Positions 46,867 through 55,716 of a DNA stretch of 64,000 bases are shown one piece after another; the first letter of the stretch is position 1; each line of letters begins with the position of its first letter. Origin of the DNA: Bradyrhizobium sp. SZCCHNS1050. GTDB taxonomy: Bacteria; Pseudomonadota; Alphaproteobacteria; Rhizobiales; Xanthobacteraceae. The stretch lies in the NCBI RefSeq assembly GCF_032484785.1, contig NZ_JAUETR010000001.1, forward strand, positions 5,335,501-5,399,500, written 5' to 3'. The notes beneath the pieces are model-generated. The model was not told the DNA's origin, did not search any database, and worked only from the letters and a program-made list of their open reading frames with translations. Made by a program: the position numbers and the translations under genes.

Positions 46867-47811
46867 TCAGCCCGCAAGCGGCGTGTCGATGATCGCGAGC
46901 CGCTCGTCACCGACCTTGAAGTCGATACTGGCGATGCCGAGCAGGCTGCGCAGCCTGGCGTCCTCGACCTTCATCGGGCCGGGCGAGGGCGCCGTGCCCG
47001 GCGCCGGCTGCGGAAAGGCGGTCGAGCGCGCGGTATGGAAGGTGACGTTGCCTTCGACCTTCTGCATCACCTGATGGATATGGCCGTTCAGCACCGTCAC
47101 CGAGCCGAAGCCCTTCAGGCTGTCGAGCGCGCGCCCGCCATCCTCGGTCCCCCAGCCCCATTGCGGATACACCGTCCACAGCGGGATGTGCGCGAACACA
47201 ACGATCGGCGTCGATTTCGAGCGGCCCTTGAGATCCTGCTCGAGCCAGGCAAGCTGCTCGGCGCCGAGATTGCCGAGCCCGCCGGCCTTGAGATCGACCA
47301 CGTTGACGAGCCCGACGAAGTGCACGCCATTGGCATCGAACGAATACCAGCCGGAACCGCGCGTGCCCTTGCCGTAGCGCTCCTTGTAGAGCTTGACGTC
47401 CTCGTCGAGGAAGTCGTGCTCGCCCGGCACGTAGTGCACGTCGAGCCTGGACTGCGAGATGATGCGGTCGGCATCGTCGAACTCGGCTGCCTTCGACAGA
47501 TGCGAGATGTCGCCGGTATGGATCATGAAGGCGGGCTTCACCGGCATCGCCTTGATGCGGTTGACGGCCTCCTCGAGCGTGCCGGTCGCGTTGGGATTGG
47601 CTGGCTTGTCGAAGCCGACATGGCTGTCGCTGATCTGCAGGAAGGTCAGGCCGGGCGCGGGCTGCTCGGCCGCCCGCGCCGCGTCGACCAGGCCGAGCGA
47701 ACGTGGCACGCCGCCCGACAGCGTCCAGAGCACGCCCGTGCCCGCCCATGTCATGCACTCCAGCACCTTGCGGCGGCTGACGCCGTTCTCGTCATGATCA
47801 CCAAGGCTCAT
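46867..47811 (-). CDS. Tat-exported metallophosphoesterase
   Basis: This calcineurin-like phosphoesterase (314 residues) has a twin-arginine signal (SRRKVLECMTWAG). Metal-binding motifs appear in order: ISDSHVGF, HTGDISH, PGEHDFLD, VFAHIPLW and LNGHIHQ. It should fold in the cytoplasm and act in the periplasm on a phosphoester. The ATG at 47811 is preferred because GGGAG lies six bases upstream; ATG at 47817 adjoins the binding site. It begins a four-gene operon. Confidence 0.88.
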   Translation of the reverse strand: MSLGDHDENGVSRRKVLECMTWAGTGVLWTLSGGVPRSLGLVDAARAAEQPAPGLTFLQISDSHVGFDKPANPNATGTLEEAVNRIKAMPVKPAFMIHTGDISHLSKAAEFDDADRIISQSRLDVHYVPGEHDFLDEDVKLYKERYGKGTRGSGWYSFDANGVHFVGLVNVVDLKAGGLGNLGAEQLAWLEQDLKGRSKSTPIVVFAHIPLWTVYPQWGWGTEDGGRALDSLKGFGSVTVLNGHIHQVMQKVEGNVTFHTARSTAFPQPAPGTAPSPGPMKVEDARLRSLLGIASIDFKVGDERLAIIDTPLAG

Positions 47812-48033
47812 CGTCATCTCCCGTTGCCCGTCATCGGGCTTGCGGGTGAGAAGAGCGGTCGCGGCCCGGTTTTATTCCCGGCTTCTCGCGATCGAAACGC
47901 GATGACGTGTTCGTGATCATGCCGGCCATGGCTGGCGGCTCACCTGGTCACGCAGGATGTGGCGCAGGGCCGCGCGAATGACATGAGCGGCGCGCGCCGC
48001 CGAGGGGCGGCTGATGGACTGGATGCGACGTCG

Positions 48034-49206
48034 ATGCATGAGCGCGTGACCCCGACCCTGCAACGAACCGAGACGTCGCGCGATCGGATCGTGCTGCTCG
48101 ACCGCGCCAGGACCTTCATCACGCTCTCGGTCGTGCTCTATCACTCCGCCATCAACTACACCGATTTCGGCCAGGGCGGCGACCGCATGCACTGGCTCGG
48201 CTTCGATCTCGTCGCGCTGTTCAACGACAGCTACTTCATGTCGTGCATGTTCTTCATCTCCGGCCTGTTCGTGCCGGCAAGCCTGGCGGGCAGGGGCGCG
48301 TCGGACTATGTCGGGCGCCGTGCGCTGCGGCTCGGCGTGCCCTATATCGTGTCGATCTTCGTGATCATGCCGATCGCCTACTACCGCTACTACGTGGCGG
48401 AGGATCAGTTCAGCGCGGTGTGGTGGCGGATGATCAGCGAGGGGCCGTGGCCGTCCGGCTCGGCCTGGTTTCTCGGCGTGCTGCTGGGGTTTGATATGCT
48501 GGCTGCGCTCGTCTGGGTCCTGGCACCGCAGGCGGTCGGCGCACTCGGGCGTTGGGCGGGAATGGTGCTGCACTATCCGCTCACTGGCTTCCTGATCTTC
48601 CTCGTGATCGCCAACCTGGTCTATCTGCCGCCGCATCTCGGCTTCGGTGACGGATTCTGGTTCATGCCCGGACATTTTCCGCTGCCGCTGCAGGCGAGCC
48701 GGGTGCTGCTCTATCCGGCCTTCTTCGTCGGCGGCGTCGCGATCGGCGCAGCCGGGCTGCGGACGGGGCCGTTCGCAGCCGACGGCGCGCTGGTGCGGCG
48801 CTGGTCGATCTGGTTCGGTCTTTCCTACGGCTGCTATGGCGCGATCCTTTTGCTGGCCTACGCGCATCACAACTGGATCGCCGATTTCGATTCCCCGCCA
48901 CTGTGGTGGCGCGCGGCCTATGGCATGGCGGTGGCGAGCTTCTGCGCCGCGATGGCGTTCGGCGTGCCGACCTTCTTCCTGCGCTGGGCGAAGGCACCGC
49001 TGGCGCTGATGGATCGCCTGCAGCCGTCGGCCTACGGCATCTACCTGCTGCACTTCCTGCCGCTGCTGTGGCTGCAATATCTGGTCTACGACCCGGCGTG
49101 GCCGGCGGGAGTGAAGTTCGCGATCGTGCTGATCGGCACGCTGTCGGTGAGCTGGCTCGCAGCAGCACTGTTGCGCCGGGTTCCGCTGGTGGCGCGGATC
49201 ATTTGA
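48034..49206 (+). CDS. Membrane acyltransferase, family 3
   Basis: The 390-residue polytopic membrane protein has about ten hydrophobic segments of the acyltransferase-3/OpgC type. It opens RIVLLDRARTFITLSVVLYHSAINY, containing the conserved R-x10-H region that includes the catalytic His. Later come FMSCMFFISGLFVP and YGIYLLHFLPLLWLQYLVY. Members acylate glycans or lipids at the membrane. ATG at 48034 (MHERVTPT) is preferred over a longer frame from 47959. Confidence 0.83.
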   Translation: MHERVTPTLQRTETSRDRIVLLDRARTFITLSVVLYHSAINYTDFGQGGDRMHWLGFDLVALFNDSYFMSCMFFISGLFVPASLAGRGASDYVGRRALRLGVPYIVSIFVIMPIAYYRYYVAEDQFSAVWWRMISEGPWPSGSAWFLGVLLGFDMLAALVWVLAPQAVGALGRWAGMVLHYPLTGFLIFLVIANLVYLPPHLGFGDGFWFMPGHFPLPLQASRVLLYPAFFVGGVAIGAAGLRTGPFAADGALVRRWSIWFGLSYGCYGAILLLAYAHHNWIADFDSPPLWWRAAYGMAVASFCAAMAFGVPTFFLRWAKAPLALMDRLQPSAYGIYLLHFLPLLWLQYLVYDPAWPAGVKFAIVLIGTLSVSWLAAALLRRVPLVARII

Positions 49207-49249
49207 AGCTGAACCTCTCTGACGTCAAAGGCCACCGTTCATTGATGGT

Positions 49250-49334
49250 GTCATTGCGAGCGAAGCCGACGAAGCAATCCAGAGTCGGGACGGGGCTCTG
49301 GATCGCTTCGCTTCGCTGCTTCGCTCCCAATGAC
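49250..49334. repeat. Dispersed palindrome (GTCATTGCGAGCGAAG family)
   Basis: GTCATTGCGAGCGAAGC...GAAGCAATCCAGAG faces CTCTGGATCGCTTCGCTTCG...TCGCTCCCAATGAC. This hairpin family is widely scattered in Bradyrhizobium intergenic DNA. Here it separates convergent genes and may act as a transcription or mRNA boundary. Confidence 0.75.
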
Positions 49335-49362
49335 GGCAGCGGTGGTTGTTGGACGTGAGCGC

Positions 49363-50982
49363 CTAGCGCCCATCCTCCAAGATCATCGACGCCGCCTTCT
49401 CCGCGATCATCGCCGTCGGCGTGTTGGTGTTGCCTGACGTGATCGTCGGCATGATCGAGGCATCGGCGACGCGCAGGCGGTCGATGCCGCGAAAGCGCAG
49501 CCGCTCGTCGACCACGGCCATCGGATCATCAGCGGAGCCCATCTTCGCCGTGCCGACCGGATGAAAGATCGTCGTGCCGATGTCACCGGCGGCCTTGGCC
49601 AGCGCCGCGTCGTCGTCGCCGACGGACGGGCCCGGCAGGTATTCCTCCGGCCTGTAGGCGGCGAGCGCATTCTGCTTCATCAGCCGGCGGGTGACGCGGA
49701 TGGCGTCGGCCGCCACCTGGCGGTCGTCCTCGGTTGCCAGGTAGTTCGGCGCGATCGACGGCGCGTCGTCGATCCCCGCCGAGCGGATGCGAACGGTGCC
49801 GCGCGAGGTGGGGCGCAGGTTGCAGGCGCTGACCGTGATCGCGGGAAAGCGATGCAGGGGATCGCCGAACTTGTCGAGCGACAACGGCTGCACGTGGAAC
49901 TGGATGTTGGCGCGGTCGCGCGTCGCATCCGAGCGCGTGAAGATGCCGAGCTGCGACGGCGCCATGGTCAGCGGCCCGCGGCGCCGGAACGCGTAGTCGA
50001 GACCCATCAGGCCGCGGCGCACCAACGAGTAGTAGGTCTCGTTCAGCGTCTTCACGCCCGTGACCTTGTAGATCGCGCGCTGCTGCAGATGGTCCTGCAG
50101 GTTGCGTCCCACGCCCGGTCTGTCGAGGACGACATCGATGCCGAGCTCGCCGAGCCAGTCGGCCGGGCCGATGCCCGAGCGCTGCAGCACCTGCACCGAG
50201 CCGATCGAGCCGGCGCTGAGGATGACCTCGCCCCTGCTGCGCGCCTCGATGGTCTCGCCGTTCTGCCGGTAGCGCACGCCGACAGCGCGGCCGTTCTCGA
50301 CGATCAGGCGATCCACCAGCACCTGCGTTTCCAGCCGCAGGTTCGGCCGGCTCAGCGCCGGCTTGAGAAAGCCCCGCGCGGAGGACCAGCGCCGGCCGCG
50401 CTTCTGGTTGACGTGGAAATAGCTGATGCCTTCGTTGTCGCCGGTATTGAAGTCGGGGATGCGGCGGAGGCCCATCTGCTCGGCGGCATCGCCGACCGCG
50501 TCGAGCACCGCCCAGGACAGCCGGGGCGCCTCGATGCGCCAGCCGCCGCCGGTGCCGTGATGCTCGCTCTCGCCGAGAAAATGATCCTCCAGCCGTTTGA
50601 ACACCGGGAGCACGTCGGCATAGCTCCAACCGGCGAGACCGAGCTGGCGCCAATGGTCGTAGTCAGCGGCCTGGCCGCGCATCGAGATCATGGCGTTGAT
50701 CGCCGAGCAGCCGCCGATCACCTTGCCGCGGGGGTAGGCCAGCGAGCGGCCGTTCAGCCCCGGCTCGGCCTCGGTGCGAAACATCCAGTCCGAGCGCGGA
50801 TTGCCGATCGCGAAGAGGTAGCCGACCGGAATATGGAACCAGATCCAATTGTCATTGCCGCCGGCCTCGAGAATCAGGACGCGGCGCTTCGGATCGGCCG
50901 ACAACCGGTTGGCGAGGATGCAGCCGGCGGTGCCGGCGCCCACCACGATATAGTCGTAATCCCCCTCGAGCTGTCTCGGCAT
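49363..50982 (-). CDS. GMC-family FAD oxidoreductase (choline dehydrogenase-like)
   Basis: This 539-residue glucose-methanol-choline oxidoreductase has FAD-binding YIVVGAGTAGCILANRLS followed by VLILEAGG. The GMC signatures are YPRGKVIGGCSAINAMI and SAGSIGSVQVLQRSGIGP. The catalytic His region is IFHPVGTAKMG, with ASIMPTITSGNTNTPTAMIAEK at the C-terminus. It should oxidise an alcohol; the substrate is not evident. The second of two ATGs (50982) is better spaced from GGAAGGGA. Confidence 0.9.
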   Translation of the reverse strand: MPRQLEGDYDYIVVGAGTAGCILANRLSADPKRRVLILEAGGNDNWIWFHIPVGYLFAIGNPRSDWMFRTEAEPGLNGRSLAYPRGKVIGGCSAINAMISMRGQAADYDHWRQLGLAGWSYADVLPVFKRLEDHFLGESEHHGTGGGWRIEAPRLSWAVLDAVGDAAEQMGLRRIPDFNTGDNEGISYFHVNQKRGRRWSSARGFLKPALSRPNLRLETQVLVDRLIVENGRAVGVRYRQNGETIEARSRGEVILSAGSIGSVQVLQRSGIGPADWLGELGIDVVLDRPGVGRNLQDHLQQRAIYKVTGVKTLNETYYSLVRRGLMGLDYAFRRRGPLTMAPSQLGIFTRSDATRDRANIQFHVQPLSLDKFGDPLHRFPAITVSACNLRPTSRGTVRIRSAGIDDAPSIAPNYLATEDDRQVAADAIRVTRRLMKQNALAAYRPEEYLPGPSVGDDDAALAKAAGDIGTTIFHPVGTAKMGSADDPMAVVDERLRFRGIDRLRVADASIMPTITSGNTNTPTAMIAEKAASMILEDGR

Positions 50983-51155
50983 CGGCATTCCCTTCCCATC
51001 GTTGCCAGCTTTTAGTCAGCTCAGACGGGACCGGACAAGCGCCACGTTCATGGCTGGTTGACCGAGCCATGAGACGGGCGCAGCCCTTATCTTGGGCGGT
51101 GCGGCTTTTGCATGCTAAACAGGCGCAAAGTCCCACCGGAGTTACGAGATTCCCC

Positions 51156-52325
51156 ATGCCCATCGTCAACCGCGTCGCCGATCTGCAGCCCGATATCCAG
51201 GCCTGGAGGCGGGATATCCATTCGCATCCGGAGCTGCTCTACGACGTGCACCGGACGGCGGCCTTCGTCACCGAGCGGCTGCGCGAGTTCGGCTGCGATG
51301 AGGTCGTGACGGGCCTCGGCAAGACCGGCGTGGTCGGCGTCATCAAGGGCCGCAAGCCCGGCCACGGCGAGGTGAAGGTGCTCGGACTGCGCGCCGACAT
51401 GGACGCGCTGCCGATCGAGGAGGCGACCGGGCTGCCCTATGCCTCGAAGACCCCGGGCATGATGCATGCCTGCGGCCACGACGGTCACACCGCGATGCTG
51501 CTCGGCGCCGCGCGCTATCTCGCCGAGACCCGCAACTTCGCCGGCGAGGTCGCGGTGATCTTCCAGCCCGCCGAGGAGGGCGGTGGCGGTGCGGACGCGA
51601 TGATCAAGGACGGGCTGATCGACCGTTTCAAGATCGACCAGGTTTACGGAATGCACAACGGGCCCGGCCTGCCGGTCGGCGCGTTTGCCATTCGCCAGGG
51701 CCCGCTGATGGCATCGACCGATGCGGTCGACATCGCGATCGAGGGCCATGGCGGTCATGCCGCCAAGCCGCACAATTGCATCGACTCCCTGCTGGTCGGC
51801 GCCCAGCTTGTCACCGCGCTGCAGCAGATCGTGTCGCGCAGCGTCGACCCGCTGGAGGCCGCGGTGTTGTCGATCTGCGAGTTCCACGCCGGCAATGCCC
51901 GTAATGTGATTCCGCAGAGCGCGGTGCTGCGCGGCACCGTGCGGACGCTGACGCCGAAGGTACGTGAGCTGATGGAGAAGCGCGTGCGCGAGGTCGTGAC
52001 CGGCGTCGCCCAGATGACCGGCGCCAAGATCGACCTGAACTATGCACGCGGCTATCCTGTCGTCATCAATCACGCCGAGCAGACCGAGATCGCGATCCGC
52101 GCCGCCAGGGAGGTCGCGGGCGACGCCAATGTGCACGAGATGCCGCCGATGATGGGCGGCGAGGACTTCGCCTACATGCTCGAGGCGCGCCCCGGCGCCT
52201 TCATCTTCGTCGGCAATGGCGACAGCGCCGGCCTGCATCACCCCGCCTACAACTTCAATGACGAGGCGATCGTCTACGGCACCTCGTTCTTCATCAAGGT
52301 GGTGGAGAATACGCTGGCGGCGTGA
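51156..52325 (+). CDS. M20 family amidohydrolase (hippurate hydrolase-like)
   Basis: This is a 389-residue zinc-dependent aminoacylase/hippuricase-type enzyme. Metal-binding segments are MMHACGHDGHTAMLLG, FQPAEEGGGGADAMI, YGMHNGPGLP and the C-terminal MMGGEDFAYML. The dimerisation segment IAIEGHGGHAAKPH is present. It hydrolyses N-acyl amino acids or similar amides. ATG at 51156 opens the conserved N-terminus (RVADLQPDIQAWRRDIHSHPEL). Confidence 0.9.
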   Translation: MPIVNRVADLQPDIQAWRRDIHSHPELLYDVHRTAAFVTERLREFGCDEVVTGLGKTGVVGVIKGRKPGHGEVKVLGLRADMDALPIEEATGLPYASKTPGMMHACGHDGHTAMLLGAARYLAETRNFAGEVAVIFQPAEEGGGGADAMIKDGLIDRFKIDQVYGMHNGPGLPVGAFAIRQGPLMASTDAVDIAIEGHGGHAAKPHNCIDSLLVGAQLVTALQQIVSRSVDPLEAAVLSICEFHAGNARNVIPQSAVLRGTVRTLTPKVRELMEKRVREVVTGVAQMTGAKIDLNYARGYPVVINHAEQTEIAIRAAREVAGDANVHEMPPMMGGEDFAYMLEARPGAFIFVGNGDSAGLHHPAYNFNDEAIVYGTSFFIKVVENTLAA

Positions 52326-52802
52326 GGCTCGCGGCCGCGTGCAGCGGCACCGCCGCGATCAGGCACGAAAGTGGACTGGCAGGGCCCGTGCGATGAGCGC
52401 GGGCCTTTTGCTTTCCATATGCACGTCGAGCTTCATGAGCTACGCGAGAATGTGCGCTGCCGCGGAATGAGGTGCGACAATATGCCTGGCGGGTGACATC
52501 CGAGAGCGCAAGACGTCATCACGCGTGGTCACTGCCGGCCTGAGACGACCGCAGTGCGTCGCTCATTCGAGCAATCAACAGGTGTATCTGACAAACTACT
52601 CTATTGTTAAAGAACTAGCTTCATGTTAGTTTTTTTCTGGCTTCGACGACTGGCGAATTGGGACAGCCTGAGCGAAGTGCTTAGCACAGCTACATTGCTT
52701 CAGGTTCTGTGAGTTCAGGGCGCGAGATCACAGAGCTTGTACCGGGACGTTGCTATTTCCTTTCTGAACGATGGCGGTTCTCAACCGACTGGGAGTATAG
52801 GA
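52326..52802. other. Intergenic region upstream of the RiPP cluster
   Basis: These 477 bp contain the amidohydrolase terminator at the left. A distinctly AT-rich tract (about 52575-52640, TGACAAACTACTCTATTG... to TTTTTTTC) probably includes the cluster promoter. A frame joined to the precursor is open from 52737, but a good ribosome binding site points to 52803. Confidence 0.45.
52383..52410 (+). terminator. Terminator after the M20 amidohydrolase
   Basis: GGCCCGTGC (52383-52391) pairs with GCGCGGGCC (52397-52405, one G-T pair) and is followed by TTTTG. Confidence 0.82.
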
Positions 52803-53150
52803 ATGGCTGATCGCGATCCGGCGGAAATGCGCAAGAAGGTCGATCTGGCGCTGAAATCCGTAGTCGACTCAGAGATCGCACGCGCGTCTCTGAAGATCGA
52901 CATCATGGCAGAAGGCGTTCCATTCTCGCGTGGAGCGATCTTCAGCAAGACCAATCCATTCTCGCGCGGCATCGTCTTCAGCCGCCTTGCGGCGATGGAG
53001 CGTCCGGACGAGATGGAACGTGAAATCGCCAACGATCCCGCGGTGTTGGGGGCTCTTGCGGAGCGTCTCACGCAGGTACGGGCGGTGAAGGACCTCAAGG
53101 GTCAATTTAGCGTGCCGCAGGCGGGGGGCGCGCCGAAATCGGTCAGGTGA
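52803..53150 (+). CDS. Putative RiPP precursor with four FS(R/K) hexapeptide repeats
   Basis: This is a 115-residue peptide starting MADRDPAEMRKKVDLALKSV, with GGGAG seven bases before the ATG. A charged leader (residues 1-37) is followed by four consecutive six-residue units (residues 38-61). Each unit ends in Phe-Ser-Arg or Phe-Ser-Lys, giving Phe at 41, 47, 53 and 59. The remaining 54 residues are an acidic/helical follower ending QAGGAPKSVR. It is the first gene before five RiPP-type maturation enzymes, which is why I call it the substrate. No cysteine, signal peptide or membrane helix is present. A core in the middle, rather than at the C-terminus, is unusual. I do not recognise a named precursor family. 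Confidence 0.75.
   Translation: MADRDPAEMRKKVDLALKSVVDSEIARASLKIDIMAEGVPFSRGAIFSKTNPFSRGIVFSRLAAMERPDEMEREIANDPAVLGALAERLTQVRAVKDLKGQFSVPQAGGAPKSVR
52914..52985 (+). repeat. Tandem 18-bp repeats encoding the FS(R/K) core
   Basis: Four 18-bp units encode hexapeptides whose last three residues are FSR, FSK, FSR and FSR, preceded by GVP, GAI, TNP and GIV. Units 1 and 3 share CCATTCTCGCG, while units 2 and 4 share TCTTCAGC. The array therefore looks like a duplicated 36-bp (12-residue) pair. Confidence 0.85.
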
Positions 53151-53389
53151 ATGGATCGATCGTTCGGCTAAGACGGAGCGAAGCGGGCCTGCGATGTCGG
53201 ATCTTTCCGACGTGACGTGTCGTGGGCCCGCCCGCGACTCGCTGGTGCGGATGACGGGCAATGGTCGCCGTCATCAGCGTGACCTTTCCTGATAGCTGCT
53301 CTTGATTCCGGCATCGGTTGCGGTCCTGTCTGACGGCGGGACAGCTTGCGGCCGGCTTCGTTGGCGTATTTCCGGAGGCATGCTCGATC

Positions 53390-54421
53390 ATGAGTGACGC
53401 GTGGACCTGGCGACCGTCGAAATCTGCCTGGCATGAAAAATTCAACGACAGGATCCTGAGATGGCAGCCGGAGGATCGCCTCGGCCTCGACTGCGAGCCG
53501 CTCAAGGCGTCGCTCATCGAAGCCAACGCGCGTGAAGCGGACTGGCTTCGTCATCCCTGCATGAACTCCATCACCTATGAGGGGCATGACAAGAGCCCGC
53601 AGCGTGATCTGCAGGTGGCGATCTGGACGGCGGCGAATGCGCCGACCGCATCCACCTCGCTGACGACGCCGGAGCCGCTGACCTTGTGGTCGCCGGTCGG
53701 AGGCTACCGGATCGAGGCCGGCAGCTATGACCTGAACGAGCTCGCTGGGCTGCTCCCGATGAAGGAATGGCCCTACGACATATCGGTCGACGTGGGGTGC
53801 CACTCCCTCGGATTTCCGATTCCCGACACCTGGGCCGAGCACACCGATCTCTCGGCCGACGAGCAGGCCCGGATGACGCGCGAGGTGACGAACGCGCTCG
53901 AGATCCTCGTGACCGCCGCGAAGAAGTTTCCCGAGTGCGTGAATTGGGTGTCCGATGTGACGCGGGTCCTGATCCCCCTGCGCAGCAGCGAGCGATCCTA
54001 TTTCCGCAGCGGGTCGCAAGCCGATGTGCCCGGGATGGTTTACGCCGACCTGTTCGGCGGCCTGATGCAGGTGATGGAGGCCATCGTCCACGAATCCGCG
54101 CATCTGCATCTGTTCATGGCGGAGGCGTCGGGACCCCTGGTGGATCCGCAGCACCAGGGGCGCTACGCATCGCCGTTGCGGCCGGAGCCGCGGCCCTTGC
54201 GCGGGATCCTGCTGGCCTTTCACGCCATCGCCTATATCTGCGCCTTCTATCGTGAGGCCGAGAAGCAAGGGTTCGGCGGATCAGCCGAGTATCAGGCCGA
54301 GCTTGCCAATATGCTGACCAAGCTCAAGGAGGCGCAGGTCGTACTGGACGGTGCCCGGCCGTTCCTGACCGAGGACGGCCGCATCTTCGTCGATCGCACC
54401 GCCGAGATTGCGTACCAATGA
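53390..54421 (+). CDS. HExxH-type putative peptide beta-hydroxylase (first)
   Basis: This 343-residue soluble protein has the metal-binding motif HESAH at residues 234-238 (VMEAIVHESAHLHLF). The HExxH family linked to radical SAM/SPASM RiPP enzymes includes alpha-ketoglutarate-dependent peptide beta-hydroxylases, so hydroxylation of the precursor is the favoured role. A peptidase role cannot be excluded by motif alone. The second His pair (HLHLF) and a later LLAFHAIAYICAFYREAE helix may complete the site. The ATG at 53390 follows GGAGG. Its stop overlaps the radical SAM start (ATGA). The 239-bp gap after the precursor has no clear terminator. Confidence 0.72.
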   Translation: MSDAWTWRPSKSAWHEKFNDRILRWQPEDRLGLDCEPLKASLIEANAREADWLRHPCMNSITYEGHDKSPQRDLQVAIWTAANAPTASTSLTTPEPLTLWSPVGGYRIEAGSYDLNELAGLLPMKEWPYDISVDVGCHSLGFPIPDTWAEHTDLSADEQARMTREVTNALEILVTAAKKFPECVNWVSDVTRVLIPLRSSERSYFRSGSQADVPGMVYADLFGGLMQVMEAIVHESAHLHLFMAEASGPLVDPQHQGRYASPLRPEPRPLRGILLAFHAIAYICAFYREAEKQGFGGSAEYQAELANMLTKLKEAQVVLDGARPFLTEDGRIFVDRTAEIAYQ

Positions 54422-55623
54422 ACGACGGTCCCCATCTTCACTTCGTGTTCAAGGTCGCGTCGCGCTGCAATCTGAACTGCTCCTATTGCTACGTCTACAA
54501 CAAGGGCGACAGCACGTGGAGAGAGCGGCCCGCGATCATGGATGATGAGGTCGTCGAGATCGCGATCGACCGCATCCGCCGCCATTGCCAGGCAACGGGT
54601 CAGAGCTATCTGACGATCACCTTTCATGGCGGCGAGCCGTGCCTGGTCAAGCAGGAGCGGTTCAGCTCATGGTGCCGGAAGATCAAGGAGGGGCTGTCGG
54701 GCGTCGCGCGGGTGCAGCTCTGCATGCAGACCAACGGCACGCTGCTCGACGACGGCTGGGCCGAGATCATCAAGAGGTTCGACATCGATCTCGGGATCAG
54801 CATCGACGGAACCCCCGAGGTGCATGATGCCTTGCGCGTCGATCATGCCGGGCGTGGCTCCTATCGCGATGTCGAGCAGGGCCTTGCCGTGCTGCGCCGC
54901 GCCGGGATTCCGCTGCGCTTCCTGTCGGTGATCCAGCTCGGGGCGAGCGGTGCCGCGGTGCATCGCCATCTGACGAGCCTGGGCCCGGCCTCCATCGACT
55001 ATCTGCTGCCGGATTTCACCCACGACACCATCGCGGCGGTTCGCGACCGGTATGGACCGACACCCTGTGCCGATTTCCTGATCCCGATCTTCGAGGATTG
55101 GTGGCGGGACGGCACGCTGGATCTCCGGATCAAGATCTTCTGGAACATCGCTTGGCTGGTCCAGGGCGGGGAGAGCCGCATCGACATGCTCGGCAACCAG
55201 CCGCTGACCTTCCTGTTCGTCAACACCGATGGCGAGATCGAAGGGCTGGATGTGCTGCGGGTCTGCTACGACGGCGCCGCGCGCACCGGCCTGAATGTGC
55301 GGACGTCCGACTTCATGGACGTCCGGCACGCCGGCGAATTCCATCGTGCGGCGGTGTTCGAGGGCATGCCGCTGCCCGACGGCTGTCGCGCGTGCCGCGA
55401 GCGCGACACGTGTGCCGGCGGCTATCTTCCGCATCGCTATGCATCGCGGACGGGCTTCAACAATCCGACGGTGTGGTGCGCCGATCTCCTGAAACTGTTC
55501 GATCACGTCCGCGAGCGGCTGGGAACGTCGGTGGAGGAAACCAAGCTGCGCCGGGCTCATCTCCTCGACACCGCCCTGCGGCGGGCGGTGGGGCTGCAGC
55601 AGGAATCTCCGGCCATCGGCTGA
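54418..55623 (+). CDS. Radical SAM/SPASM peptide-maturation enzyme (FxsB-like)
   Basis: This 401-residue radical SAM enzyme has cluster cysteines 17, 21 and 24 (ASRCNLNCSYCYVYN), followed by TFHGGEPCLV and MQTNGTLLDDGW. A C-terminal SPASM-like set of cysteines lies at 323, 326, 332 and 354 (GCRACRERDTCAGGYLPHRY, then TVWCADL). This is the layout of FxsB and other cyclophane-forming enzymes, which join an aromatic side chain to the beta-carbon of a nearby residue. The repeated F-S-R/K triplets in the precursor fit that chemistry. It overlaps the upstream HExxH gene by 4 bp. Confidence 0.87.
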   Translation: MNDGPHLHFVFKVASRCNLNCSYCYVYNKGDSTWRERPAIMDDEVVEIAIDRIRRHCQATGQSYLTITFHGGEPCLVKQERFSSWCRKIKEGLSGVARVQLCMQTNGTLLDDGWAEIIKRFDIDLGISIDGTPEVHDALRVDHAGRGSYRDVEQGLAVLRRAGIPLRFLSVIQLGASGAAVHRHLTSLGPASIDYLLPDFTHDTIAAVRDRYGPTPCADFLIPIFEDWWRDGTLDLRIKIFWNIAWLVQGGESRIDMLGNQPLTFLFVNTDGEIEGLDVLRVCYDGAARTGLNVRTSDFMDVRHAGEFHRAAVFEGMPLPDGCRACRERDTCAGGYLPHRYASRTGFNNPTVWCADLLKLFDHVRERLGTSVEETKLRRAHLLDTALRRAVGLQQESPAIG

Positions 55624-55716
55624 GGTCGGACCTCGATCGCCGACTTATGCGCGCTGTCGCGCGGGCCTGCTGCAAGGCGGCGTGGTCGAGAGTGGAACGT
55701 GGAAGGAGTGCGCACG

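Noticed and set aside
49561..51015. A 484-codon plus-strand open frame opposite the GMC oxidoreductase
   Set aside because: It has no recognisable motif, and the minus-strand gene carries full GMC signatures.
53168..54268. A 366-codon minus-strand open frame opposite the first HExxH gene
   Set aside because: It has no family features, while the plus-strand gene carries HExxH and overlaps the radical SAM gene in the usual operon manner.
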